Source: Rugamonas sp045984285 | GTDB lineage: Bacteria > Pseudomonadota > Gammaproteobacteria > Burkholderiales > Burkholderiaceae_D | NCBI RefSeq assembly: GCF_045984285.3 | Contig: NZ_JBJQIK030000006.1 | Location: 248,001-312,000 of the forward strand | Direction of reading: 5' to 3' | DNA: 64,000 bases | Shown: positions 8,767-16,766 of the stretch, one piece after another | Layout: the number at the start of each line of letters is the position of its first letter | How positions within the stretch are numbered: position 1 is the first letter of the stretch | Translations under genes and position numbers: made by a program | Notes under the pieces: model-generated | Told to the model about the DNA's origin: nothing | The model's database searches: none | The model's input: the letters and a program-made list of their open reading frames with translations, nothing else

Positions 8767-10193
8767 AAATTTATCCCGTAATCCTGTCCGGCGGCGCCGG
8801 CACCCGGCTGTGGCCCCTGTCGCGCGCAGCCTTGCCGAAGCAGTTGCTGCCGCTGGTTTCCGACAAGACCATGCTGCAAGATACGGCGCTGCGCCTGAAC
8901 GGCCGCGCCTCAGCCGGCCAGGCCGAGCTCATGCAGCCGCTCGTGGTGTGCGGCAATGAACACCGCTTCCTGGTGGCCGAGCAGATGCGCGAAATCGGCG
9001 TCAAGCCGCTGGCCATCCTGCTGGAGCCGGTGGGCCGCAACACGGCGCCGGCCGTGGCCGCCGCGGCCCATTTCCTGCAGAAGAAGGACCCGCAGGCCGT
9101 GATGCTGGTGCTGCCGGCCGATCACGTGATCACCGACACCGAAGCCTTCTACCAGGCCATCCTGCGCGCTGCCGCGCAGGTGGAGCAGGGCGCGCTGGCG
9201 ACCTTCGGCATCGTGCCGGCCGGTCCTGAGACCGGCTACGGCTACATCAAGAGCGGCGAAGCGCTGGCAGGCGAAGGCGCCTTCAAGGTGGACCGTTTCG
9301 TCGAAAAGCCGGACCGTGAAACGGCGCAGGGCTTTGTCGCGGCAGGCAACTACTTCTGGAACAGCGGCATGTTCCTGTTCCGTGCCGACAGCTACCTGAA
9401 GGAGCTGCAGCAGTTCCAGCCCGCGATGGCGGCCGCCAGCGCGGAAGCAGTGGAGAAGGGCTACGGCGACCTCGATTTCTGCCGCCTGGAGGAAGCGGCC
9501 TTCACGGCCTGCCCATCCGATTCCATCGACTACGCCGTGATGGAGCATACGCGCCACGCGGTGGTGGTGCCGGCCTCGATCGGCTGGAGCGATGTGGGCT
9601 CCTGGTCGGCGTTGTGGGAAGTGCAGGACGGCGACGGCAACGGCAATGTGAGCCGCGGCGATGTGTACCTCGACAATGTGAAGAACACCCTGGTGCGCGC
9701 CGAAAGCCGCATCGTGGCGGTGGTGGGCGTGGAAGACCTGGTGGTGGTGGAGACGCCGGACGCGGTGCTGGTGGCGCACAAGGACCAGGTGCAGCGCGTG
9801 AAGCAGGTGGTGGACCACCTGAAGGGCCAGGACCGCACCGAGCACCTGCACCACACGCGCGTCTACCGTCCGTGGGGCTGCTACGAGGGTATCGACATCG
9901 GTGAACGCTTCCAGGTCAAGCGCATTACGGTGAATCCGGGCGGCAAGCTGTCGCTGCAGATGCACCATCACCGCGCCGAGCACTGGGTGGTGGTGAGCGG
10001 CACTGCACGCGTGACCTGCGGCGACAAGGTCAGCCTGCTGACCGAAAACGAATCGACCTTCATCCCGATCGGCATGAACCACCGCCTGGAGAATCCGGGC
10101 AAGGTGCCGCTGCACCTGATCGAAGTGCAGTCCGGCAGCTACCTGGGCGAGGACGACATCGTGCGCTTCGAGGACGTTTACCAGCGCGCCTGA
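8763..10193 (+). CDS. manC: Mannose-1-phosphate guanylyltransferase / mannose-6-phosphate isomerase
   Basis: This 476-residue bifunctional enzyme makes mannose-6-phosphate from fructose-6-phosphate and, after phosphomannomutase action elsewhere, GDP-mannose from mannose-1-phosphate. The N-terminal guanylyltransferase domain has SGGAGTRLWPLSR, VLPADHVI and RFVEKPD. The C-terminal cupin-type isomerase domain (from about residue 355) shows RPWGCYEGIDIGERFQVK, LSLQMHHHRAEHWVVVSGTA with metal-binding His residues, and ENESTFIPIG. The length equals that of AlgA/ManC/XanB proteins. It is the last gene of the EPS operon, followed 20 bases later by an intrinsic terminator, and it feeds the AlgD enzyme of the same operon. 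Confidence 0.95.
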   Translation: MKIYPVILSGGAGTRLWPLSRAALPKQLLPLVSDKTMLQDTALRLNGRASAGQAELMQPLVVCGNEHRFLVAEQMREIGVKPLAILLEPVGRNTAPAVAAAAHFLQKKDPQAVMLVLPADHVITDTEAFYQAILRAAAQVEQGALATFGIVPAGPETGYGYIKSGEALAGEGAFKVDRFVEKPDRETAQGFVAAGNYFWNSGMFLFRADSYLKELQQFQPAMAAASAEAVEKGYGDLDFCRLEEAAFTACPSDSIDYAVMEHTRHAVVVPASIGWSDVGSWSALWEVQDGDGNGNVSRGDVYLDNVKNTLVRAESRIVAVVGVEDLVVVETPDAVLVAHKDQVQRVKQVVDHLKGQDRTEHLHHTRVYRPWGCYEGIDIGERFQVKRITVNPGGKLSLQMHHHRAEHWVVVSGTARVTCGDKVSLLTENESTFIPIGMNHRLENPGKVPLHLIEVQSGSYLGEDDIVRFEDVYQRA

Positions 10194-10213
10194 GGCGCTC
10201 TGCAGTGACTTGC

Positions 10214-10240
10214 AAAAAGGAGGCTACGGCCTCCTTTTTT
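10214..10240 (+). terminator. Intrinsic terminator of the EPS operon
   Basis: GGAGGC (10219-10224), loop TACG, then GCCTCC (10229-10234) is flanked by AAAAA on the left and TTTTTT on the right. It lies 20 bases past the manC stop. Confidence 0.9.
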
Positions 10241-10523
10241 ACTTTCGGTGGCCGCCCGACAACTTCCCGTCTCTTTGTAGGCTCGCTCCTACAGCAGCCG
10301 GAACTTTTTTCGGTGTGCGAAATACGTATCACTTTCCCCTTTAACGGCGGGCTTTCTCCTGAGGCCGATTTCGCACAATTTTCCTAAGGCATTGTTTTTA
10401 TGGGGAAATTTTTACATATTTCTTTGATAAGGTGGCATTTTAGACATGTAAGATCGCCCCCGCAGTGATCGAAAACTGTGTAGGCCACTCTTGTGTCCTG
10501 CGGACCTTTTTACGGGGGTAATA
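10241..10523. other. Non-coding gap upstream of the first PEP-CTERM gene
   Basis: About 280 bases, clearly AT-richer than the flanks, with no credible ORF. It contains an 18-base palindrome (TGTAGG, six bases, CCTACA; 10276-10293) and a spaced 10-base inverted repeat, TGTGCGAAAT (10314-10323) with ATTTCGCACA (10368-10377). It should hold the promoter of the gene at 10524. I could not fix a convincing -35/-10 pair. Confidence 0.5.
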
Positions 10524-11045
10524 ATGAAGAAACTGAAAACCGCTCTAGCTGCAATCGCCATCGCTGGTACCGCCTGGTCGGCCCAGGCAGCCGACATCAG
10601 CACCACCGGCAGTATCGCCCTGACAAGCGGCACCAACTACTTCGGCCGCGTGCTGGACGGTGCTGCCGGCGACACCTTCACCGACCGCTGGGACTTCGCT
10701 TCGATTGGCACCTTCGACCTGGCTGCCGGCGTGATTGCTATCACCCCGGGCACCACCGACGGCATCTCGATTGACCATTTCGAACTGTTCAACTCGGCCG
10801 GCCTGTCGCTGGGCGGCACCTCGCTGTCCAGCGGCATGACCGATGTGTGGACCCTGTCCACCACCCACCTGGTGCCGGACAGCTACTACCTGCAGGTGTC
10901 GGGCACCCTGCTGGGCGACGATGCAGCCAGCTATGGCGGCACCCTGACCACTGTCACCGCGGTACCGGAGCCTGAAACCTATGGCATGCTGATCGGCGGC
11001 CTGGGTCTGCTCGGCTTCCTGGCACGCCGCCGCAAGCAGGCGTAA
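10524..11045 (+). CDS. PEP-CTERM sorting domain protein (FxDxF-like)
   Basis: The 173-residue exported protein has a classical signal peptide (MKKLKTALAAIAIAG then WSAQA|A). Its C-terminus is a textbook PEP-CTERM signal: VPEPETYGMLIGGLGLLGF is a PEP motif plus hydrophobic segment, followed by the basic tail ARRRKQA. Such tails are recognised and cut by exosortases (EpsH/XrtA type) in EPS-producing Gram-negatives. The body is beta-rich and Gly/Thr/Asp-rich, with TFTDRWDFASIGTF resembling the motif of FxDxF-type PEP-CTERM proteins. I chose the ATG at 10524 because GGGGGT lies just upstream and the signal peptide starts there; the frame opens earlier. The function of the body is unknown. It is monocistronic, with terminators on both sides. 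Confidence 0.88.
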   Translation: MKKLKTALAAIAIAGTAWSAQAADISTTGSIALTSGTNYFGRVLDGAAGDTFTDRWDFASIGTFDLAAGVIAITPGTTDGISIDHFELFNSAGLSLGGTSLSSGMTDVWTLSTTHLVPDSYYLQVSGTLLGDDAASYGGTLTTVTAVPEPETYGMLIGGLGLLGFLARRRKQA

Positions 11046-11066
11046 AAGCAACAGGGCAACACGAGG

Positions 11067-11090
11067 AAAGGGAGGCGCAAGCCTCCCTTT
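11067..11090 (+). terminator. Intrinsic terminator after the first PEP-CTERM gene
   Basis: A perfect 10-base stem (AAAGGGAGGC with GCCTCCCTTT) closes on a GCAA tetraloop and is followed by CTGTTTTCC. It lies 21 bases past the stop. Confidence 0.85.
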
Positions 11091-11141
11091 CTGTTTTCCG
11101 GGCGCTATAATCGCCCGACCTTCCCACGGAGACCAGGCATC

Positions 11142-12164
11142 TTGCGAGCCACGATATTGCTGTCACTTCTGCTGCTGACGGGCGCCGCGCAGGCGCAGAT
11201 GGCGGTACCCGGCCTCGATGCCGCGCATCTGGCCATCGTGGTCAATGACGAGGAGGCGAACAGCGTGGCGATCGGCGAGTTGTACCGCAAGGCGCGCGAT
11301 GTGCCGGCGCGCAATGTGGTGCATGTGCGCATCCCCGGCAAGCCGCACAAGCTGACAGCCGAGCAGTTCGCCAGACTCAAGGAAGAAATCGACAGCAAGC
11401 TGCCGCACGATATTGAAGCGGTGCTGATGGTGTGGACCGCACCGTGGGCCGTGGAGTGCAACAGCATCACCTCGGCCTACACGCTGGGCTTCGACCCCGA
11501 GCAGTGCGTGAAGACCTGCAGTGCCGGGCGCCCGAGCGCCTACTTCAATTCACCGGCGCCCCGTCCTTCCGCCGCTGCCGCCGGCCTGCGCCTGTCCATG
11601 CTGATGCCCACCGAGTCCGTGGCCGATGCAAAGGCCCTGATCGGGCGCGGCGTGGCCAGCGGCTTCCGCCTCACGCCCGCCACGGCCTATTACCTGATTA
11701 CCGGCGACAAGGCGCGCAACAGCCGCGCCCCGTTCTTCCCCCGCTCCACCACGGTGCCGCCGAAAAAGCTGGCGATCCGCACGCTGCAGCAGGAAGTGCT
11801 GGAGGGCGCGCAGGACGTGCTGGTCTACCAGACGGGCCGCGCCAATGTGGACAAGCTGGACACGCTGAAGTTTGTGCCGGGAGCGCTGGCCGACCACCTG
11901 ACCTCCTGGGGCGGCAATCTGCTGGGCACGGAACAGATGAGCAGCCTGCGCTGGCTGGAGGCGGGCGCCACCGCCAGCTACGGCACGGTGAGCGAGCCCT
12001 GCAATCATTGGCAGAAATTCCCCAATCCCAGTGTGCTGCTGCGCCATTATGTGAATGGCGCCACTGCGATCGAAGCCTACTGGAAGAGCGTGGCCTGGCC
12101 GGCCCAGGGCGTGTTTATTGGCGAGCCGCTTGCTGCGCCTTATCGGCGCGCCGGCGGAAAATAA
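11142..12164 (+). CDS. TIGR03790-family-like exported protein of unknown function
   Basis: The 340-residue protein has a signal peptide (MRATILLSLLLLTGAAQAQ) and the recurring pattern I associate with TIGR03790: VVNDEEANSVAIGELYRKARDVPARNVVHVRIP, with a later GTEQMSSLRWLEAGATASYGTVSEPCNHW-like end (both shown here only as position guides at residues about 33-66 and 263-292). The first resembles a cysteine-peptidase-like fold, but no function is established. The start is a TTG at 11142 with GGAGA upstream; an in-frame TTG at 11157 would also leave a usable signal peptide. Its 3' end overlaps the oppositely oriented PEP-CTERM gene by 50 bases. Confidence 0.6.
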   Translation: MRATILLSLLLLTGAAQAQMAVPGLDAAHLAIVVNDEEANSVAIGELYRKARDVPARNVVHVRIPGKPHKLTAEQFARLKEEIDSKLPHDIEAVLMVWTAPWAVECNSITSAYTLGFDPEQCVKTCSAGRPSAYFNSPAPRPSAAAAGLRLSMLMPTESVADAKALIGRGVASGFRLTPATAYYLITGDKARNSRAPFFPRSTTVPPKKLAIRTLQQEVLEGAQDVLVYQTGRANVDKLDTLKFVPGALADHLTSWGGNLLGTEQMSSLRWLEAGATASYGTVSEPCNHWQKFPNPSVLLRHYVNGATAIEAYWKSVAWPAQGVFIGEPLAAPYRRAGGK

Positions 12165-12804
12165 GGCTGATCAGGGCCAGGCCGCCCAGCATCGCGGCAT
12201 AGCTGGCCGGTTCCGGTACGGCGGCCATGGCTGCAGCGCTTTTCTTGGCATCCGCGCTGGCGGCGGAGCCTGCGGCGGCACCGCCCATGCGTCCGCCCAT
12301 GCCGAACTGGCTGTCGATGCCGCTGAATTCAGCCGCGCCTTTCTCGATGAATCCAAACTCGTCCACTGAGTAGGGCACCCACGGCACCTCCGCAACCTTG
12401 CGGCGGGTTTCCGATTCCGTCACATCGATGGTTTCCACCGACTTGCTCAGTTTGAGGGGCTTGGGACCTTCGTGGCCCTCGTTGAACTTGCGCAGTTCCT
12501 GCTCGTTCTCTTCGTGCTCCCAGGGTTCCAGCTTGCGGCCTTCTTCCGTCATGCGGGTGGCGGTGAACTGCTTGCCGTCTTCGAGGCGGCAGGCGCTCTT
12601 CACACCGTCGATCTTCACATTGGACTTGGCTTCTTCGCGTTCCTCGCCGTCTTTCGGTTTGGCCTTGATGGAATTCAGGCAGGCCGAGCCGCCCTGTGCC
12701 TGGGCCTGCGGTGCGGGCGCCGGGGCAGGCTGCTGCGCCAGCACGCTGGCGCTTGCCATGGCGAAGGCCATGGGCAGGAGGCGGCGGAGCAGGGCAGAAG
12801 TCAT
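12115..12804 (-). CDS. PEP-CTERM protein with charged, repeat-free body
   Basis: The 229-residue protein starts with a signal peptide ending near VLAQQ, then a short Pro/Ala/Gln-rich stretch. A strongly charged central part follows (EEREEAKSNVKIDGVKSAC, RKLEPWEHEENEQELRKF). A Gly/Met/Ala-rich linker (GMGGRMGGAAAGSAASA) leads to the sorting signal VPEPASYAAMLGGLALIS with a basic tail FRRRADKAQQAARQ. Two cysteines (SACLNSI and SACRLED) may pair. I recognise no domain in the body. Its 3' end overlaps the TIGR03790-like gene tail to tail, and it diverges from the nuclease operon across about 200 bases. Confidence 0.85.
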   Translation of the reverse strand: MTSALLRRLLPMAFAMASASVLAQQPAPAPAPQAQAQGGSACLNSIKAKPKDGEEREEAKSNVKIDGVKSACRLEDGKQFTATRMTEEGRKLEPWEHEENEQELRKFNEGHEGPKPLKLSKSVETIDVTESETRRKVAEVPWVPYSVDEFGFIEKGAAEFSGIDSQFGMGGRMGGAAAGSAASADAKKSAAAMAAVPEPASYAAMLGGLALISLIFRRRADKAQQAARQ

Positions 12805-12908
12805 GGGAAGAAATGGGAACAGATGAGCTCACAATGTAGCACGGACAGGGTCATTTCGCTAGGGAAAGCTATCTTGCAGCCATCGTGGAAGCCGCATTCT
12901 GTGGCGTT

Positions 12909-12926
12909 TTAGTCCGTCCGGACTAA
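12909..12926. repeat. Short palindrome in the divergent promoter region
   Basis: TTAGTCC and GGACTAA are separated by four bases. It sits just upstream of the PHO box, in the gap between the divergent PEP-CTERM gene and the nuclease, and could be an operator. No protein is implied by the sequence. Confidence 0.4.
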
Positions 12927-12930
12927 GGCC

Positions 12931-12964
12931 GCGTCATCAAAGCGTCATAACATAAAGATAATAT
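12931..12964 (+). promoter_or_regulatory. PHO box and -10 of a PhoB-dependent promoter
   Basis: Two identical 7-base direct repeats, GCGTCAT at 12931-12937 and 12942-12948, are separated by CAAA. This matches the PHO-box layout (two CTGTCAT-like 7-mers with a 4-base AT-rich spacer). A TAATAT -10 at 12959-12964 begins ten bases after the box, the spacing expected of promoters where PhoB replaces the -35. It is 47 bases upstream of the nuclease ATG. Confidence 0.7.
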
Positions 12965-13010
12965 TTAATTTGCAATAACGATATTATTTACATAACGCTG
13001 AGAGGTAGCC

Positions 13011-15986
13011 ATGTCCCGTTTCCCAAAATTGCGCCTGAGCGTGCTCGCCGCTGCACTGGCAGCCTGCGGCGCGCCCGCGCTGGCCGCATCGGATGTCGTC
13101 ATCAGCCAGGTGTATGGCGGTGGCGGCAATGCCGGCGCCACCTACAAGTCCGACTTCATCGAACTGCTGAACCGCAGCACGGCGCCGGTCGTCATGAACG
13201 GATGGAGCGTGCAGTATGCGAGCGCGTCCAACGGGAACTGGGCGGTCACGGCGCTGCCGGCGGTAACGCTGCAGCCGGGGCAGTACTACCTGGTCCAGCA
13301 GGCCACCGGATCGGGCGGCACGGTCGCCCTCGTGCCCGACCATACGGATAACAAGGCCATGAGCGGCACCGGCGGCAAGGTGGCGCTGAGCAGCAGCACC
13401 GCCGCCCTGAGCGGCACCCAGCCCGCCAGCAGCGCGCTGGTGGACCTGGTGGGCTGGGGCGCGAGCACGGTCGGCTATGAGGGCACGGGGCCTGCCGGCG
13501 GCACCGCGAACGCGACTGCGGTACTTCGCAACGGCGAGGGCTGCGAGGATAGCGACAACAATGCCGCCGATTTCACCGTCGGCACGCCGACGCCGCGCAA
13601 TACGTCCTCGCCGGTACGGCAATGCAATGTGGCGGTGGAGAAGCCCATCGTTGCAAGCTGTCCCGCAGCGCTGGCGGTGGGCGAAGGCCGCGCCGGCGGC
13701 CTGCAGCTGAGCGCGCGCGACGCGGACAGTGCCGTGAACGGCGCGGCCATCACCTCCGCTGCCGTACCGGGCATCAGCCTGCAGAACTTCCAGGCTGCGG
13801 CGGATGAGGGCGGCATGGCGGGCGTGCGCCTGCAGGTGGCGGCAGGCACGCCGCTGGGAAGCTATCCGGTGCAGGTGCGCTTCACCAACGACGAGGCGCA
13901 GGAAGCCAGCTGCACGGTCAACGTCAGCGTGGTGGTGCCGGCTTCGCCGACCCGCAGCATTCCGCAGATCCAGGGGCCGGGCCCGGCCAGCCCGGTGGCG
14001 GGCACGGTGCAGACCACCGAAGGCGTGGTCACGCGCAAGATCGACGGCGGCTTCTTCCTGCAGGATACGGCGGGCGATGGCGATCCCGCGACCTCGGACG
14101 GCATCTACGTCTTCAGCAGCGATGCGGCGGCCAGCGTGGAAAGCGGCGACGTGGTGCGCATTACCGGCTCCGTATTCGAGTACACGCCGGGCGGCGCCAG
14201 CCGTTCCTTCACCGAGCTGAAGGACGTGACAGCGACCGTGGTGATGGGCCCGGGTGCCATGCCGTCCCCGGTATACGCCGCATTGCCGGGCGACCTGGCC
14301 CGGGTGGAAGGCATGCTGGTGCAGTTCACCCAGCCGCTGACCGTATCGCAGAACGCCTACCTGGGCAGCCGCGGCGAGCTGTCGCTGTCGGCCGGCCGCC
14401 TGGAGATTCCCACCAACCGCTACCTGCCGGGCAGCGCCGAGGCGCAGGCCATGGCGGCGGCCAATGCGGCCAGCCTGATCGTGCTGGACGACGGCCTGTT
14501 CCAGACGCCCGCAGCCATTCCCTATATCGGGCAGGACAACACGGTGCGCGCCGGCGACACCGTCAGCGGCCTGACCGGCGTGATCGATTTCGGCAGCTAC
14601 GGCGGAGGCGGCGCAGGCTTCAAGCTGCAGCCGGTCGTGCAGCCGCTGTTCTCCCGCGATAATCCGCGCGATGCGGCGCCCGCACTGCCTTCCGGGAACG
14701 TGAAGGTGGCCAGCGCCAACGTGCTGAACTTCTTCACCACCTTTACCAACGGCAGCAATGTGGCGGGCCAGACCGGGCAGGGCTGCAAGCTGGGGAATAC
14801 CGTGAACCGCAGCAACTGCCGTGGCGCCGACAATATGGTGGAGTTCGTCCGCCAGCGCGACAAGATCGTCGCGGCGCTGAAGGGGGTAGACGCCGATGTC
14901 GTCGGTTTGATGGAGATCGAGAACAATGGCGACGGCAGCGTGGGCTACCTGGTGCAGAGCCTGAACGCGGCTTACGGCAGCGATGTGTATGCCGTAGTGC
15001 CGGCCCCGGCTGCAACGGGCACCGACGCCATCCGCGTGGCCATGATCTACAAGCCGGCGCGCGTAGCGCTGGTGGGCGGCGCGCTGGCCGATGCCAATGC
15101 CATCAATAACCGGCCGCCGATGGCGCAGACTTTCCGTGCCCCGAACGGCGGGAAGTTCTCGCTGATCGTCAATCACCTGAAGTCGAAAGCCAGCTGCCCT
15201 TCGGCCAGCGATCCGGAATACGAACAGGGCGACGGCCAGGGCTGCTGGAACCCGACCCGCGTGCAGCAGGCGCAGCGCCTGGTGAACAGCTTCGTGCCCC
15301 AGGTTGTGGCGGCGGCCGGTGATCCGGACGTGCTGCTGATCGGCGACATGAATGCCTATGGCATGGAAGACCCGGTGCGTGTCATGACCGGCGCCGGCTT
15401 CGTCAACCAGCTGGAACGCTTCATCCGCCCGGTGGCGCTGCCGTATTCCTATGTGTATGGCCACCAGGCCGGCTATCTCGACCATGCGCTGGCGAGCGCA
15501 TCGCTGAGCGCACAGGTGCAGGGCGCCGCCGAATGGCACCTGAATGCGGACGAGCCGGAAGTCATCGACTACAACACGGACGGCAAGCCGCAGGACCTGT
15601 ATGACAACAGCCCCTTCCGCGCATCGGACCACGATCCCGTGCTGATCAGCCTTGACGTGCAGCCTTCGTATACCGACGTCAGCGCCGGCGTGCAGACCGC
15701 GGCGCAGGGCCTCTACTACAACCGCGCCACGCAGAAGTTCAGCGGCAACCTGATGGTGACGAACACCGGCGGCACGGCGCTGGCCGGCCCGCTGCAGGTG
15801 GTGCTGGGTGGCCTGGGCGCTGGCGTCACCCTGTCGAACGCCAGCGGCAGCCATGAGGGCGCGCCCTACATCACGCTGGGCGCGGGCCTGGCGCCGGGCG
15901 CAACGGCCACTGTGCCGCTGGTGTTCAGCAATCCATCGAAAGGCGTCATCAACTACGCTGTCAGCGTGTACAGCGGCAGCTTCTGA
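13011..15986 (+). CDS. ExeM/NucH-type extracellular nuclease
   Basis: The 991-residue secreted protein has a signal peptide ending in ALAAS. A lamin-tail domain follows (SDVVISQVYGGGGNAGATYK, then DFIELLNRS). A linker comes next, then an OB-fold-like segment near 330-420 (TTEGVVTRKIDGGFFLQD), and an endonuclease/exonuclease/phosphatase domain from about 565 to 885. That domain has the usual stations: VASANVLNFF, VGLMEIENNG, LIVNHLKSKAS, LLIGDMNAYG and SDHDPVLISLDV. The order and length match secreted ExeM/Xds/NucH DNases, which degrade extracellular DNA for phosphate or biofilm remodelling. There is no PEP-CTERM tail; the C-terminal 100 residues look like a DUF11/CARDB-type beta domain. The PHO box upstream supports a phosphate-scavenging role. 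A PEP-CTERM gene follows after 11 bases. Confidence 0.9.
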   Translation: MSRFPKLRLSVLAAALAACGAPALAASDVVISQVYGGGGNAGATYKSDFIELLNRSTAPVVMNGWSVQYASASNGNWAVTALPAVTLQPGQYYLVQQATGSGGTVALVPDHTDNKAMSGTGGKVALSSSTAALSGTQPASSALVDLVGWGASTVGYEGTGPAGGTANATAVLRNGEGCEDSDNNAADFTVGTPTPRNTSSPVRQCNVAVEKPIVASCPAALAVGEGRAGGLQLSARDADSAVNGAAITSAAVPGISLQNFQAAADEGGMAGVRLQVAAGTPLGSYPVQVRFTNDEAQEASCTVNVSVVVPASPTRSIPQIQGPGPASPVAGTVQTTEGVVTRKIDGGFFLQDTAGDGDPATSDGIYVFSSDAAASVESGDVVRITGSVFEYTPGGASRSFTELKDVTATVVMGPGAMPSPVYAALPGDLARVEGMLVQFTQPLTVSQNAYLGSRGELSLSAGRLEIPTNRYLPGSAEAQAMAAANAASLIVLDDGLFQTPAAIPYIGQDNTVRAGDTVSGLTGVIDFGSYGGGGAGFKLQPVVQPLFSRDNPRDAAPALPSGNVKVASANVLNFFTTFTNGSNVAGQTGQGCKLGNTVNRSNCRGADNMVEFVRQRDKIVAALKGVDADVVGLMEIENNGDGSVGYLVQSLNAAYGSDVYAVVPAPAATGTDAIRVAMIYKPARVALVGGALADANAINNRPPMAQTFRAPNGGKFSLIVNHLKSKASCPSASDPEYEQGDGQGCWNPTRVQQAQRLVNSFVPQVVAAAGDPDVLLIGDMNAYGMEDPVRVMTGAGFVNQLERFIRPVALPYSYVYGHQAGYLDHALASASLSAQVQGAAEWHLNADEPEVIDYNTDGKPQDLYDNSPFRASDHDPVLISLDVQPSYTDVSAGVQTAAQGLYYNRATQKFSGNLMVTNTGGTALAGPLQVVLGGLGAGVTLSNASGSHEGAPYITLGAGLAPGATATVPLVFSNPSKGVINYAVSVYSGSF

Positions 15987-15997
15987 AGGGAACGACC

Positions 15998-16600
15998 ATG
16001 AAAGCATTACTACGCAAAACCGCCATCGCGCTGCTGCTGTCGGCCTCGAGCGCGCTGGCCCTGGCCGAGAGCACCGTGCATGTGGAACTGAACACGGCGG
16101 AGCTGGGCGGCGCAGGCTGGCTGGACCTGCAATTCAATCCGGCGGACGGCGGCACGCCGCCGGCCTGGGCCGAGCTGACGCAGCTCGGCGGCTTCGCCGG
16201 CGGGGCGGACGTGGTGCTGGATGGCGATGCCGCCAGCACGCCGTCCGGCTACCGCATCGGCAACGGCACCGCCTTCAATGCCGTGCTGCAGGGCGTGACT
16301 TACGGCGGCGTGCTGAGCTTCAACATCACTTTCAGCGGCGACGCCTCGGCACTGTCCGGTTCGCGCGTCTCGATCGCGGCGCTGGACGGCAATTACCTGC
16401 CGCTGGGCGTGGCGAACAGCGAGGGCCTGCTGGCGCAGATCGACTGGTTCGCGGGTGCAGGCGGCCAGGGGCAGGCTGCCATCAGCACCTTCGATCCGCA
16501 GATTGCCAGCGTGACGGCGGTGCCCGAGCCCTCGTCCTTCCTGATGCTGGGCGCGGGCCTGCTGCTGCTCACCAGCGCGATGCGCCGCCGCAAAGACTGA
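15998..16600 (+). CDS. PEP-CTERM protein, NF038129-like
   Basis: The 200-residue protein has a signal peptide (MKALLRKTAIALLLSASSA...) and the C-terminal sorting signal VPEPSSFLMLGAGLLLLTS with tail AMRRRKD. The body begins STVHVELNTAELGGAGWLDLQFNP-like (residues about 24-47) and continues with GDAASTPSGYRIGNG and GGVLSFNITFSG. I associate this pattern with the NF038129 family of PEP-CTERM proteins, of unknown function. A GAAGGGAACG ribosome site precedes the ATG. With only 11 bases between it and the nuclease, it is very probably co-transcribed and would share PhoB control. Confidence 0.8.
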   Translation: MKALLRKTAIALLLSASSALALAESTVHVELNTAELGGAGWLDLQFNPADGGTPPAWAELTQLGGFAGGADVVLDGDAASTPSGYRIGNGTAFNAVLQGVTYGGVLSFNITFSGDASALSGSRVSIAALDGNYLPLGVANSEGLLAQIDWFAGAGGQGQAAISTFDPQIASVTAVPEPSSFLMLGAGLLLLTSAMRRRKD

Positions 16601-16624
16601 GCAATCTGTCAGTCGTGCGCTACA

Positions 16625-16657
16625 GACAGCGCCTGCCGTTTATGGCAGCGCGCTGTC
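16625..16657 (+). terminator. Strong hairpin after the nuclease / PEP-CTERM unit
   Basis: GACAGCGCCTGCC (16625-16637) pairs with GGCAG, one bulged C and GCGCTGTC (16644-16657) around the loop GTTTAT. It lies 25 bases past the stop. No T-run follows, so it may act as an RNA-stabilising or Rho-assisted 3' end and not as a classical intrinsic terminator. Confidence 0.45.
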
Positions 16658-16766
16658 CGGCGCCGTGCTTCTCATAGGGAAAGGCGATTCATACGCGTCC
16701 GCACTGAATACGCTTGGAATTTCGAATAAGTGCGGGCGGAAATTTTTCGGCATAGTAATACCCACT

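Noticed and set aside
2012..10193. Classical alginate operon
   Set aside because: Only AlgD- and AlgA-type enzymes are present; synthase, epimerase, acetylation and export genes are missing from the window.
12984..16007. 1,007-codon open frame antisense to the nuclease
   Set aside because: Same GC-skew effect. The sense frame has a signal peptide and all nuclease motifs; the antisense has none.
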